Shown here one piece after another: positions 39,310 through 47,982 of a DNA stretch of 63,442 nucleotides. Under the pieces are notes generated by a model that saw only the letters and a program-made list of their open reading frames with translations, was not told the DNA's origin and searched no databases. Numbering within the stretch: position 1 is the stretch's first letter; every line of letters starts with the position of its first letter. The DNA lies in NCBI GenBank assembly GCA_900549475.1, contig UROF01000013.1, positions 1 to 63,442 on the forward strand, in the 5' to 3' direction. The stretch is from an uncultured Eubacteriales bacterium. GTDB lineage: Bacteria > Bacillota > Clostridia > Oscillospirales > Oscillospiraceae. Position numbers and translations under genes: made by a program.

Positions 39310-40827
39310 TCAGAACATCATCTGCTCAATGTACTGATCCATAAAGAAGGGATTGGTGGCGAGGTCCACCGTTTCCGCCCGGTCGGCAAGAAGGAAGCTC
39401 TCCTCCTGGAGGGGGCGGCTCCGCAGCAGCATAGCAGCACCGGAGAGGGCCGCGTTGCCCAGTACATCGCACCGGGGTGCCAGCTCCGGCGGCAGAAGGC
39501 CGATGGCGGCGGCACTGTCCAGAGACAAATAGCTGCCAAAGCCTCCGGCGATGGCCAGCCGGGTGATGTCACCCTTGGTCAGACCTACCTGGTGGATCAG
39601 TGTCTCCATTCCGGCGCGGACGGCGCTCTTGGCCAGCTGCACCTGTCGTACATCCATCTGGGTGAAGGCTACCCCCTTGGCCAGAGGGAACTCGTCCTCG
39701 TCGTCGGCCAATAGGCCGGTCTCATCCAATATATCCAGCTTCAGAAGGCAGGCCAGCACATCCGCTACGCCGCTGCCGCAGATGCCCACAGGGGCCACTT
39801 CGCCGATGGTGTGGATGGCCACTGTGCCATCCTCCACCCAGGCGTGGTCGATGGCGCCGGGAGCGCCCTGCATCCCCTGGGACAGGTTGGCCCCCTCGAA
39901 GGCGGGGCCCGCCGCCGTGGAGCAGCAGCTGAGCTTCCCCTTGTGCCACAGAGCGATCTCTCCGTTGGTGCCGATGTCTGCCAGCAGGGCGGTGCTGTCG
40001 CTGCGGCAGATGCCGCTGGCCATGAGGGCCGTGGTAATGTCAGCGCCCACAAAGGCGGACATGCACCGGGGCAGATAGACAGGCACCTCTGCCCCGCAGG
40101 GCAGATCCAGCTCCCCGGCGGGGATACACCGGCCGAAGCGCTCCTTTACGGCGAAGGGAGCGGCGGCCAGAGGGGAGATGTCTGTGGCGGTGAGGAGATG
40201 GAGCATGGCGGTGTTGCCGGTGATGACCATGCCATCGATCTCGGAAACCTGCCGGCCTGCCTGACGGCACAGGTCCTCCAGCAGGGCGGAAATGCCCTGG
40301 CGGATGCACTGGGCCAGCTCCTCCCGGTCCCCGTTGACCGACCGCCCCACCCGGCTGATAACGTCGGCCCCGAAGGAGCGCTGGGGGTTTGGAGCGGAGG
40401 CGGTGGCCAGGAGATGCTCCGTGTCATACAGCTGGGCGGCCAGGGTGGTGGTGCCTATGTCCACAGCGGCGCCCAGCCGGGAAAACATGGGGTCCGGAGC
40501 AAAAGCCTGCCCGGCGCCCTGGGTACAGATCTGGCTGACGGCGTTGTCTGCCAGAAGGCGGACCTGAGCGTCACCCAGCACCTTGGTACAGCAGGCCAGC
40601 CGGATACCGGCGGACAGCTCCTGGGGAGAGAGACCTTTTACTTCTGCGGGAGAGGGGGCAGACAGGGCCCCCGCAGCCCATACGCGGCATTTGAGACACC
40701 GGCCCTGTCCGCCGCAGGGCATATCCGGTGCGTGCCCCTCATGCTGCAGGATAGAGGAGAGCAAGGTCCCCTCGGATACCACAGCGGTCAGATCGCCCGT
40801 CTGGGTCTGGATCGTCAGCAGAGCCAT
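39310..40827 (-). CDS. RACo-type reductive activator of corrinoid proteins (2Fe-2S, ASKHA/DUF4445)
   Basis: The 505-residue product has an N-terminal 2Fe-2S ferredoxin domain (CGGQGRCLKC around residue 38-47 and a last Cys near 78) and a C-terminal ASKHA ATPase-like domain (VDIGTTTLAAQLYD, DIGTNGEIAL, GICGSGVADVL, AIAGGFGSYL) as in RACo/RamA-like activators. These enzymes use ATP to reduce inactive Co(II) corrinoid back to Co(I). Placement with a corrinoid protein and methyltransferase gene fits exactly. Four bases after the DUF2284 gene. Confidence 0.9.
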   Translation of the reverse strand: MALLTIQTQTGDLTAVVSEGTLLSSILQHEGHAPDMPCGGQGRCLKCRVWAAGALSAPSPAEVKGLSPQELSAGIRLACCTKVLGDAQVRLLADNAVSQICTQGAGQAFAPDPMFSRLGAAVDIGTTTLAAQLYDTEHLLATASAPNPQRSFGADVISRVGRSVNGDREELAQCIRQGISALLEDLCRQAGRQVSEIDGMVITGNTAMLHLLTATDISPLAAAPFAVKERFGRCIPAGELDLPCGAEVPVYLPRCMSAFVGADITTALMASGICRSDSTALLADIGTNGEIALWHKGKLSCCSTAAGPAFEGANLSQGMQGAPGAIDHAWVEDGTVAIHTIGEVAPVGICGSGVADVLACLLKLDILDETGLLADDEDEFPLAKGVAFTQMDVRQVQLAKSAVRAGMETLIHQVGLTKGDITRLAIAGGFGSYLSLDSAAAIGLLPPELAPRCDVLGNAALSGAAMLLRSRPLQEESFLLADRAETVDLATNPFFMDQYIEQMMF

Positions 40828-40831
40828 TGTT

Positions 40832-41383
40832 TCACCTCTCTCCCAGCAGTACCGCGCCGAAGTAGGTCACGGTGTTGGCGCCGTTGATGTATTTCATGCC
40901 GGCCTGGGGGGCCAGGACGGACACATTGATGCCGTAGGCCTCCAGACTGGACATAGCCAGATCCGGATGGCGGCAGGGCTCGTCGTCCTGCTTGGCACAC
41001 TTGGGGCAGATACGGCAGCCTCCCGCCCCCAGGAACAGGCAGTTTTCCAGCCCCAGTTCTCTGAATTTCCGGCGGACGGCGGCGGTGAGACGGTTCATCC
41101 GCTGTCCGGCGGCCATCATGCCCTCAAAATCATAGCTGTCCTCCAGGGTGTCCACGATCTGATACACCAGGGCGGTACGGTACGCCTTTGCCTGGGCGAT
41201 CAGATCCTCCACCTTTCCCACATGGGGAGGACACATCCAGCTGCGGCCATACATGCCGCAGGCATTGCTCTCGCAGAGGCTGCGGAAGGAGGGTTCAAAG
41301 TCGATCTCCTCCACCGGCACAGCACCGGCCTTGTCTGCTCCCAGGGCCAGGATCTCCCGCAGCAGTTCCTCATGATCCATCAT
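40832..41383 (-). CDS. DUF2284 cysteine-rich metal-binding protein
   Basis: The 183-residue product has two cysteine groups, CESNACGMYGRSWMCPPHVG (about residues 34-53) and CRICPKCAKQDDEPC (about 120-134), the DUF2284 pattern, probably binding an iron-sulfur cluster. DUF2284 genes often accompany corrinoid or UroD-like methyltransferase genes in Clostridia; a role as electron donor for the RACo step is my inference. Start ATG 41383 has AGGAG upstream; an adjacent ATG follows. Confidence 0.83.
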   Translation of the reverse strand: MMDHEELLREILALGADKAGAVPVEEIDFEPSFRSLCESNACGMYGRSWMCPPHVGKVEDLIAQAKAYRTALVYQIVDTLEDSYDFEGMMAAGQRMNRLTAAVRRKFRELGLENCLFLGAGGCRICPKCAKQDDEPCRHPDLAMSSLEAYGINVSVLAPQAGMKYINGANTVTYFGAVLLGER

Positions 41384-41494
41384 GTCTGTATACGCTCCTG
41401 TATTCAGCCTGCGGTGCGCCGGAGAGCGCACTGCGGAAAAAGTATACCGCCGGACAGGCCATCCTGTAAAGAGGAGGGTTCTTTCCCGGCGGAA

Positions 41495-41545
41495 AAGAAA
41501 AGGCCTCCGGGGCTTCCGCCGGCAAAGCCGACGGCCCCGGAGGCC
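41495..41545 (-). terminator. terminator or attenuator after methyltransferase gene
   Basis: Arms GGCCTCCGGGGC (41502) and GCCCCGGAGGCC (41534), followed on the minus strand by CTTTTCTTTT. It separates the corrinoid protein/methyltransferase pair from the DUF2284-RACo pair and should make the catalytic pair more abundant. Confidence 0.8.
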
Positions 41546-41572
41546 CCGTTCTGGGTAGCGGTGTGAGACCGC

Positions 41573-42577
41573 TTATCGGTTGTAGAATTCCTCCACTGCC
41601 GCGAAGAAGGCATCGATATTCGCCCAGGGTGCGGCAGGCGGGATGTCACAGCCGGAGGAGATGAGGAAGTTGGGGTACTTGCAGCAGGCTTCCATGATGG
41701 CCAGGGTGTCCTGACGCACCTTCTCCGGAGTACCGTTGCGGATGGCGGAGACGGGGTCCACGTTGCCCATGGTGAGCACGTCGCCGGGCATCTGCTGGAG
41801 CATCTCCTCCATGGATACGGCGTTGCCGAAGTGGTAGGCTGCGGCGCCGGTCTCCAGGATCTGGGGTACCATGCGGTTGACAGCGTCACCGCAGTTGTGG
41901 TAGATGACGATGAATTCCTCGTCCTGGACGGCGTCCACGATCCGCTTTACATAGGGAGAGGAAAACTCACCGCAGAAGTCGGGAGAGAGAAGGCCGGCGG
42001 CAGGCTCGGCGATGACGACACCGTGGGCACCGATGGCCTTATAGGCCTTCACATAGTTGAGCAGGAACTCAGTGGCCTTTTCCAGAGTGGCATGGACCAT
42101 CTCCGGCTCCTCGTAGCAGTTGATCATCACCTGGGTCATATCCATCAGGCGGCCTGTCAGGGAGAAGGGGCCGATGACACCGGCAAAGATGGGCCGGTCG
42201 GTGATGAGCTTGAGGGCTTTGGAGATCGCCTCTACATAGAGACCGGTGCGGCCGGCACCAAAGGCGGGGACTTTCAGGGCCTCAGCGTCCTCGGGGGTCT
42301 CCACCACGGAGCCGATGACGGTAGGCACCTCATCGTCGGAGAAGCGGATCTGGGAGCCGAAGCACTCGGCCTCCACAGAGAGGTCCATCATGGACACAGC
42401 GGCAGCGGTGGGGCACCGCTGGGCGATCTTGTACATGCCCTGGGCCTGGACGTCGCTGTCGGCGATCAGGTCCTTGACGGTGATGCCCATGAGCTGGATG
42501 GAGGGGAAGGAGAGGATGGGCATGGCCCGGCGCTTGTCCGCGGCCATCTGCTCCTTGAGCCAGGCTTGCATATTCAT
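41573..42577 (-). CDS. MtaA/MtbA-type corrinoid methyltransferase (UroD family, zinc site intact)
   Basis: The 334-residue product has the MtaA/MtbA ligand set: His-Asn-Cys in VIYHNCGDAVNRM (about residue 224) and Cys in ISSGCDIPPAAPW (about 308). Those bind the zinc that activates a thiol methyl acceptor. Gene order is corrinoid protein, then this gene (18 bases apart), so it is the likely partner of that protein, either demethylating the substrate or passing the methyl group on. No MtrH-type tetrahydrofolate methyltransferase is in the window. Confidence 0.88.
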   Translation of the reverse strand: MNMQAWLKEQMAADKRRAMPILSFPSIQLMGITVKDLIADSDVQAQGMYKIAQRCPTAAAVSMMDLSVEAECFGSQIRFSDDEVPTVIGSVVETPEDAEALKVPAFGAGRTGLYVEAISKALKLITDRPIFAGVIGPFSLTGRLMDMTQVMINCYEEPEMVHATLEKATEFLLNYVKAYKAIGAHGVVIAEPAAGLLSPDFCGEFSSPYVKRIVDAVQDEEFIVIYHNCGDAVNRMVPQILETGAAAYHFGNAVSMEEMLQQMPGDVLTMGNVDPVSAIRNGTPEKVRQDTLAIMEACCKYPNFLISSGCDIPPAAPWANIDAFFAAVEEFYNR

Positions 42578-42595
42578 AGCGGGCGCGCCTCCCGA

Positions 42596-43228
42596 TCAGG
42601 CCAGCATGGCCACAGCAGTGTCGGCAGCAGTGGCGGCATCGGGGGTGTACTTGTCAGCGCCGATCTGCTGGCAGAAGGCGTCGGTGACAGGAGCGCCGCC
42701 CACCATGATCTTCACGCTGTCGCGGATGCCGGCAGCCTCGGCAGCCTTCACCACGTCGCCCATGACGCCCATGGTAGTGGTCAGCAGAGCGGAGCAGCAG
42801 ATGATCTGGCAGCCCTCGTTCTTGGCGGTGTCCACGAACTGCTCGGGGGACACGTCTACGCCCAGGTCGATGACTTCCAGGCCCTTGCCCTCCATCATCA
42901 TCTTCACCAGGTTCTTGCCGATATCGTGGAGGTCGCCCTTGACGGTACCGATGCAGACCTTACCGGTAGCCTTCACGCCGCTCTCTGCCAGCAGGGGCTT
43001 GAGCAGGGAGGTACCCATGTTCATGGCCCGGGCTGCCACCAGAACTTCGGGGACAAAGACCTCGTTGGCCTTGAACTTCTCACCCACCACGTTCATGCCG
43101 CTGAGGAGGCCCTCCTCCAGGATCTGCTGGGCGGGGATACCGGAGTCGATGGCCTGCTGGACCAGCTCCTTGACTACCTTGGCCTTACCGCGCTGCAGGT
43201 TCTCAGAAATGTCGGTCAGAATGCTCAT
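42596..43228 (-). CDS. methyl-carrying corrinoid protein (MtaC/MtbC type)
   Basis: The 210-residue product has an N-terminal helical cap (B12-binding-2 domain, about residues 5-85) and a C-terminal cobalamin-binding Rossmann domain with the base-off motif DLHDIG (about residue 100), plus SALLTTTM and GGAPV. It carries the methyl group on cobalt. Start is ATG 43228 with GGAGG eight bases upstream; a TTG 15 bases earlier is a spurious extension. It is first gene of the minus-strand operon and divergent from the PocR-AraC regulator. Confidence 0.93.
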   Translation of the reverse strand: MSILTDISENLQRGKAKVVKELVQQAIDSGIPAQQILEEGLLSGMNVVGEKFKANEVFVPEVLVAARAMNMGTSLLKPLLAESGVKATGKVCIGTVKGDLHDIGKNLVKMMMEGKGLEVIDLGVDVSPEQFVDTAKNEGCQIICCSALLTTTMGVMGDVVKAAEAAGIRDSVKIMVGGAPVTDAFCQQIGADKYTPDAATAADTAVAMLA

Positions 43229-43363
43229 GTCAAATTCCTCCAAAAAATATATATTCCGTTGATTATGGCAATTATTTTCCTGTTTACGAGATAAATATAG
43301 TACAAAATTTCAAGACTGCCTTGTAAAAATGCCTGAAGATTTGTAAATTTTTGCGTTCTTTTC

Positions 43364-43391
43364 TTGACGGGTATAAAAATTTTGCTATGCT
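43364..43391 (+). promoter_or_regulatory. promoter of the PocR-AraC regulator
   Basis: TTGACG (43364-43369), 16 bases, TATGCT (43386-43391). A frame extension that begins at this TTG would start inside the -35, which supports the later start at 43448. Confidence 0.6.
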
Positions 43392-43447
43392 GTAAGAGAG
43401 GACTTGCTGTGTTTTTAGGAGCGGACGGGAAAGGAAGGTGCCGGATT

Positions 43448-44704
43448 GTGTCACGAGGAGAAAATTTTGATCTGACGCTGGCCAAGACCTGTGCCAAAGC
43501 TTTTGCGTCGGCCTGCGGAGTAGGATGTGTGGTGTCTGACGCCACCGGGGAAGTCAAGTACGAGAGCGGATGCGGCTGTGCCTCCTGCGGTGTCTGCAAG
43601 GCAGCTGGCCGGAAGCCGGATGACTGCGTCCAGGCCCACATCTATGGTATGACGGAGGCGGCCCGGTTTGGGGGCAAGTACATCTATCTGTGTCCCATGG
43701 GCCTGACCTGCTTTGTCTCTCCCATTCTGGGAGGCGGGGACATAGAAGCCAAGATAACCGTGGGGCCGTTCCTGATGGTGGAGCGGCAGGATTACATTGC
43801 CTGTGACCTGGAGGAACAGCTGGGCCTGTCCGGAGAGACACTGGCCCGGGTGGTGGAGGCGCTGGAGCCCATCCCCTATATCCCTACGGAAAAAGTCACG
43901 GAGATGTCCACGCTGCTGTTTATGGCGGTAAGCTTTATGAACAACGTCTCCGACGCCAACCGGATGCTGGAGACCCAGGGCTCCGATGCCATTCAGGGCC
44001 AGATCACCGCCTATATCCAGCAGCTGAAAAATGACACCGAGCCGGAGCCATACCCCTTTGAGACGGAGCGGGCCCTGCTGCGGGCGGTGCGTCAGACCAA
44101 CCGGGGAGAGGCCCATCGGCTGCTCAACGAGCTTCTGGGCCATGTGCTGTTTTTCTCCGGCGGAGATCTTTCCCAGATCAAGACCCGGATCTATGAACTG
44201 CTGGTGCTGGTCAGCCGCACGGCCATTGAGGCCGGGGCCAATCCGGAGCAGACCCTGCTGGCCAACAACCGCTACTTTCTGGATATCAGCGGCATCCGGG
44301 ACTTTGACGCCCTGTGCCAATGGATGGCCCAGGTGACCAACACTCTGATGGACAGCATTTTTGACTTCACCGGTGTGCGCCACGCCAATGTGATCCACCA
44401 GAGCGTGCAGTACATCAATGCCCACTATGCGGAGAAGATCACTCTGGAGGAGATGGCGCGGCGGGTCTATCTGTCTCCGCCCTATTTCAGCCGGGTGTTC
44501 AAGGAGGAGACTGGGGAGGCCTTTACCGCCTACCTCAACCGGATCCGGATCGACCGCAGCAAGGAACTTCTGCGGCACAAGAGTATCCGGCTGGCGGATA
44601 TTGCGCTGCTGGTGGGATTTGAGGATCAGAGCTACTACTCCAAGGTATTCAAAAAACTGGAAGGTATTACGCCCCTGCGGTTTCGGGAGTCCGAGGGCAG
44701 ATAG
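43448..44704 (+). CDS. PocR-domain AraC-family regulator
   Basis: The product (418 residues from GTG 43448) has an N-terminal PocR ligand-binding domain (FDLTLAKTCAKAFASACGVGCVV, cysteine pairs CGCASCGVC, YLCPMGLTCF) and a C-terminal AraC double helix-turn-helix (ITLEEMARRVYLSPPYFSRVFKEE, IRLADIALLVGFEDQSYYSKVFKKLEG). PocR domains are known from propanediol/cobalamin regulation. It is divergent from the corrinoid protein operon, so it most likely activates it. The GTG has GGAAGG upstream and lies downstream of the promoter. Confidence 0.88.
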   Translation: MSRGENFDLTLAKTCAKAFASACGVGCVVSDATGEVKYESGCGCASCGVCKAAGRKPDDCVQAHIYGMTEAARFGGKYIYLCPMGLTCFVSPILGGGDIEAKITVGPFLMVERQDYIACDLEEQLGLSGETLARVVEALEPIPYIPTEKVTEMSTLLFMAVSFMNNVSDANRMLETQGSDAIQGQITAYIQQLKNDTEPEPYPFETERALLRAVRQTNRGEAHRLLNELLGHVLFFSGGDLSQIKTRIYELLVLVSRTAIEAGANPEQTLLANNRYFLDISGIRDFDALCQWMAQVTNTLMDSIFDFTGVRHANVIHQSVQYINAHYAEKITLEEMARRVYLSPPYFSRVFKEETGEAFTAYLNRIRIDRSKELLRHKSIRLADIALLVGFEDQSYYSKVFKKLEGITPLRFRESEGR

Positions 44705-44762
44705 GGCAGAAAAGTGACCATATCCGCCGGGTGATGGTGGAAAACATGGGGAGGATAACGAA

Positions 44763-45644
44763 ATGGATGCAAAAAAGTTGGGAAATGTGGTGGGGGAGTT
44801 CCTGTTTATCACGGTAGCTACCGCTATCGTGGCGGCGGCGGTGTATTTTTTCATGATCCCCAGCCAGGTGCCGGTGGGCAGTGTGTCCAGTCTGGCCATG
44901 GTGCTGGGAACAGTGATCCCGCTGCCCATCTCTGCCATAACCATGATTCTGAACGTGACGCTGCTGCTGCTGGGATTCCTGTTCATTGGCCGGGAGTTCG
45001 GCGCCAAGACGGTGTATACGTCTCTTCTGCTGCCTACCTTGCTGGGAGTGCTGGAGCGGCTGTTCCCGGACTTTACCTCCCTGATGGGAGATCCGTTTTT
45101 GGATGTAGTCTGCTATATCTTCCTGGTGAGCGTGGGATTGTCCATGCTCTTCAACCGCAACGCCTCCTCCGGCGGCCTGGATATTGTGGCCAAATTTTTG
45201 AATAAGTATCTCCACATGGAGCTGGGGAAGGCGATGGCGCTGTCCGGCATGTGCGTAGCGCTGACGGCGGTGTTCGTCTATGATATGAAGACGGTGGTTC
45301 TCAGTGTCCTCGGTACCTACCTCAGCGGCCTGGTGCTGGATCACTTCATTTTTGGAGCCAATGTGAAGAAGCGGGTATGCATCATCTCCGAGAAGGAAGA
45401 GGAGATCCGGGATTTCATCCTCCATACCCTCCACAGCGGAGCTACGATCTATCAGGCTGTGGGGGCTTATGATGAGCAGGTCCGGCGGGAGATCATTACC
45501 ATCGTGGACAAAGGGGAGTATCGCCAGCTGATGGATTTTCTCGGCAAGGTGGACCGCAGTGCCTTTATTACGGTCTACACCGTCAGTGAAATGTTTTACC
45601 GGCCCAAAGTTTTGGGACGCAGCCGGGATGAATGCCAGCAGTAA
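44763..45644 (+). CDS. YitT-family membrane protein
   Basis: The 293-residue protein has an N-terminal YitT membrane domain with five or six helices (from VGEFLFITVATAIVAAAVYFF-like segment to LSGLVLDHFIFG) and a cytoplasmic DUF2179 domain (about residues 205-285, RVCIISEKEEEIRDFILHTLHSGATIYQAVG). The motif NRNASSGGLDIVA is characteristic. Family function is not established, transport or sensing being suggested. It ends in a terminator. Confidence 0.9.
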   Translation: MDAKKLGNVVGEFLFITVATAIVAAAVYFFMIPSQVPVGSVSSLAMVLGTVIPLPISAITMILNVTLLLLGFLFIGREFGAKTVYTSLLLPTLLGVLERLFPDFTSLMGDPFLDVVCYIFLVSVGLSMLFNRNASSGGLDIVAKFLNKYLHMELGKAMALSGMCVALTAVFVYDMKTVVLSVLGTYLSGLVLDHFIFGANVKKRVCIISEKEEEIRDFILHTLHSGATIYQAVGAYDEQVRREIITIVDKGEYRQLMDFLGKVDRSAFITVYTVSEMFYRPKVLGRSRDECQQ

Positions 45645-45650
45645 GAAAGA

Positions 45651-45700
45651 AATAACAGCCGGGCGCCGTCGGTATCCGCTGACGGTGCCCGGCTGTTATT
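45651..45700 (+). terminator. intrinsic terminator after YitT gene
   Basis: Twenty-base arms with one G:T pair (core AACAGCCGGGC / GCCCGGCTGTT) and a ten-base loop, ending TTATT. Confidence 0.85.
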
Positions 45701-45745
45701 ATGGAAGCAGCGGCTAATATAGGGATACAGAGCAAAGGAAAGCGC

Positions 45746-45774
45746 TTTACAAACCGGGAAAACAGCGCTATAAT
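45746..45774 (+). promoter_or_regulatory. promoter of the MarR/ABC exporter operon
   Basis: TTTACA (45746-45751) and TATAAT (45769-45774) with 17-base spacing, directly followed by an inverted repeat. Confidence 0.85.
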
Positions 45775-45795
45775 AGTTGCACTCGCAACGATTAT
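45770..45795. promoter_or_regulatory. MarR-type operator palindrome
   Basis: Eleven-base arms ATAATAGTTGC and GCAACGATTAT with an ACTC centre and one mismatch, overlapping the -10 and transcription start of the marR operon. It fits autorepression by the downstream regulator. Confidence 0.75.
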
Positions 45796-45812
45796 AGCTG
45801 GGAGGGTGTGCT

Positions 45813-46241
45813 GTGTATACCATAACGAAGCGTATGAACGATCTGGTGCGATGTATGAATCGCTACCGAGCGGAACAACTGGCGCCGCTGGAGCTCAAGT
45901 CCTGCCATGCAGGGTATCTCCTGGAGATTTGTGCCTGCCCCGGCATCTCACAGGAGCAGCTTTCCCGCAGGATCTATGCCAACAAGAGCAATGTGGCCCG
46001 GCAGCTGGCCACCCTGGAGGAGAGCGGATATGTGGAACGCAGGCCCGGAGAGGAGGACCGCCGGGTGATGGAGGTATATCCCACAGAGAAAGCCCTGGCG
46101 GCGCTGCCCAAGATCCAGGAGATCATGGATCATTGGGAGAGAGAGGTGGCCGGCAGTCTCTCCGATCAGGAGCGGCAGCGTCTTACGGCCTTGCTGGAGG
46201 ATATGACCCGCCGTGCGGAAGGATTGCTGGAGGAGCAGTAG
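45813..46241 (+). CDS. MarR-family transcriptional regulator
   Basis: The 142-residue product has the winged helix of MarR proteins (ISQEQLSRRIYANKSNVARQLATLEESGYVERRPGEEDRRVMEVYPTEK region, about residues 45-95), including the wing motif with DRR. Start is GTG 45813, with GGGAGGG upstream. It is the first gene of an operon with two ABC half-transporters and has a palindromic operator at its promoter, so it probably represses the exporter until an inducing compound binds. Confidence 0.92.
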   Translation: MYTITKRMNDLVRCMNRYRAEQLAPLELKSCHAGYLLEICACPGISQEQLSRRIYANKSNVARQLATLEESGYVERRPGEEDRRVMEVYPTEKALAALPKIQEIMDHWEREVAGSLSDQERQRLTALLEDMTRRAEGLLEEQ

Positions 46242-46242
46242 G

Positions 46243-47982
46243 ATGGGAAAACTGAGTGGATATATCCGCCCCTATGTGGGCTATATTGTGCTGAGCATGC
46301 TCATCAAGCTCCTGGGAGCGGTGATGGAGCTGTTTGTCCCCTATCTGATGGAGATCATTCTGGACGAAGTGGTGCCTGCGGGACAGACCAAGTGGGTGTT
46401 TATCTACGGCGGGCTGATGCTGGTGTGTGCCGGCGGGTGCCTGCTGGCCAACATCATCGCCAACCGGATGTCTGCTGTCAGCTCCGGTAAGATCACCCTG
46501 GCGATCCGTCACGATCTGTTTGAACGGCTCAGCGGCCTGTCCGCCCGGCAGATGGATCGCCTGACCGTGTCCTCTGCCGAGTCCCGGCTCACCAGTGATA
46601 CCTATAATATCAACCAGCTCCTGGCCCGTATCCAGCGCCTGGGCGTCCGGGCTCCTATATTGCTGGTGGGCGGCGTGGTGATGATGCTGGGTATGGATGC
46701 TCCGCTGGCCCTGGTGCTTATCATCATGCTGCCGGCCATCGCGCTCATCGTCTATTTTGTTACCAAGGCCAGTGTGCCCCTTTACACCAAGGAGCAGGGG
46801 GTGCTGGACAAAGTGGTACGGGTGCTTCAGGAGAATATCACCGGCATCCGGGTCATCAAGGCCCTGAGCAAAACCGAATATGAGAAGGGCCGCTTCAACC
46901 AGGTAAACCAGGAGCTTACCGACGTGGATCAAAAAGCGGGGATCATCTCCGGTATCACCAATCCTGCGGCATCCCTGATTTTGAACCTGGGCCTGACAGT
47001 GGTGGTGGTGGCGGGAGCCTACCGGGTCAACGCCGGCAGCTGCCAGAGCGGTGTGATCGTTGCTTTCCTGCAGTATTTTGTGATGATCCTCAATGCCATG
47101 CTGGGCGTTACCCGGATCTTTGTCATCTGGTCCAAGGGTGAGGCCAGCGCCCGGCGTGTGGCGGATGTGCTGGCCACTCCGGCGGACCTGACAGTCCTGC
47201 CTGCTCCGACTGAGGGGAAGGAGAAAGCTCAAGAGGGGCCGGTACCCCATGTGGAGTTCCGGGATGTGAGCTTCTCCTACACCGGCATCGGGGAGAACAT
47301 CAGCCACCTGAGTATCGCCCTCATGCGGGGGGAGAGTCTGGGCATCCTGGGGGCCACCGGCTCCGGGAAGTCCACGATTTTGAACCTTCTCATGCGCTTC
47401 TATGACCCGGACCAGGGCCAGATCCTCATCGACGGCCGGGATGTGCGGACCATTCCGCCGGAGGAACTGCGGCCCAAGTTTGGTGTAGTGTTCCAGAACG
47501 ATTTTGTGGCGGAGGGCACCATCGCCGACAATATCCGCTTTTTCCGGCCGCTTGCGGACGAGTCCCTGGAGCGGGCGGCAGAGGATGCCCAGGCCCGGGA
47601 GTTCATCAACGGCAAGGAGGGCGGCATGGATGCGGCGGTGGCGGTGCGGGGCAATAACCTCTCCGGCGGCCAGAAGCAGCGGCTCCTCATTGCCCGAGCT
47701 CTGGCGGGCGCGCCGGAGATCCTGGTGCTGGATGACGCCTCCTCCGCTTTGGACTATCGCACTGACGCCCAGCTGCGCCGGGCTCTTCGGGGGCATTACC
47801 GGAACGTGACCACCATCCTGGTGGCCCAGCGGGTCAGCTCCATCCGCCACTGCGACCATATTCTGGTCCTGTCCGACGGCCAGGTCATCGGCAGTGGTAC
47901 CCATCAGGAACTGATGGAAACCTGCGGAGAGTACCGTATGATCGCCCAGACCCAGATGGGCGAGGAAAAGGAGGGAGCGTAA
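46243..47982 (+). CDS. ABC exporter half-transporter, degenerate ATP-site subunit
   Basis: The 579-residue product has six membrane helices (residues 1-310) and a nucleotide-binding domain with Walker A GATGSGKST and signature LSGGQKQR. After Walker B the catalytic Glu is Asp (VLDDASSALD), and the switch His is Gln (VAQRVSS). These changes mark the degenerate half of a heterodimeric exporter of the LmrC/BmrC/TM287 kind. Start ATG 46243 (GGAGGAG upstream). Its TAA stop shares a base with the next ATG. Confidence 0.92.
   Translation: MGKLSGYIRPYVGYIVLSMLIKLLGAVMELFVPYLMEIILDEVVPAGQTKWVFIYGGLMLVCAGGCLLANIIANRMSAVSSGKITLAIRHDLFERLSGLSARQMDRLTVSSAESRLTSDTYNINQLLARIQRLGVRAPILLVGGVVMMLGMDAPLALVLIIMLPAIALIVYFVTKASVPLYTKEQGVLDKVVRVLQENITGIRVIKALSKTEYEKGRFNQVNQELTDVDQKAGIISGITNPAASLILNLGLTVVVVAGAYRVNAGSCQSGVIVAFLQYFVMILNAMLGVTRIFVIWSKGEASARRVADVLATPADLTVLPAPTEGKEKAQEGPVPHVEFRDVSFSYTGIGENISHLSIALMRGESLGILGATGSGKSTILNLLMRFYDPDQGQILIDGRDVRTIPPEELRPKFGVVFQNDFVAEGTIADNIRFFRPLADESLERAAEDAQAREFINGKEGGMDAAVAVRGNNLSGGQKQRLLIARALAGAPEILVLDDASSALDYRTDAQLRRALRGHYRNVTTILVAQRVSSIRHCDHILVLSDGQVIGSGTHQELMETCGEYRMIAQTQMGEEKEGA

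Noticed and set aside
46183..47904. 573-residue minus-strand ORF opposite the first ABC exporter gene
   Set aside because: Shadow of a firm ABC gene, with no domain and no start signal.
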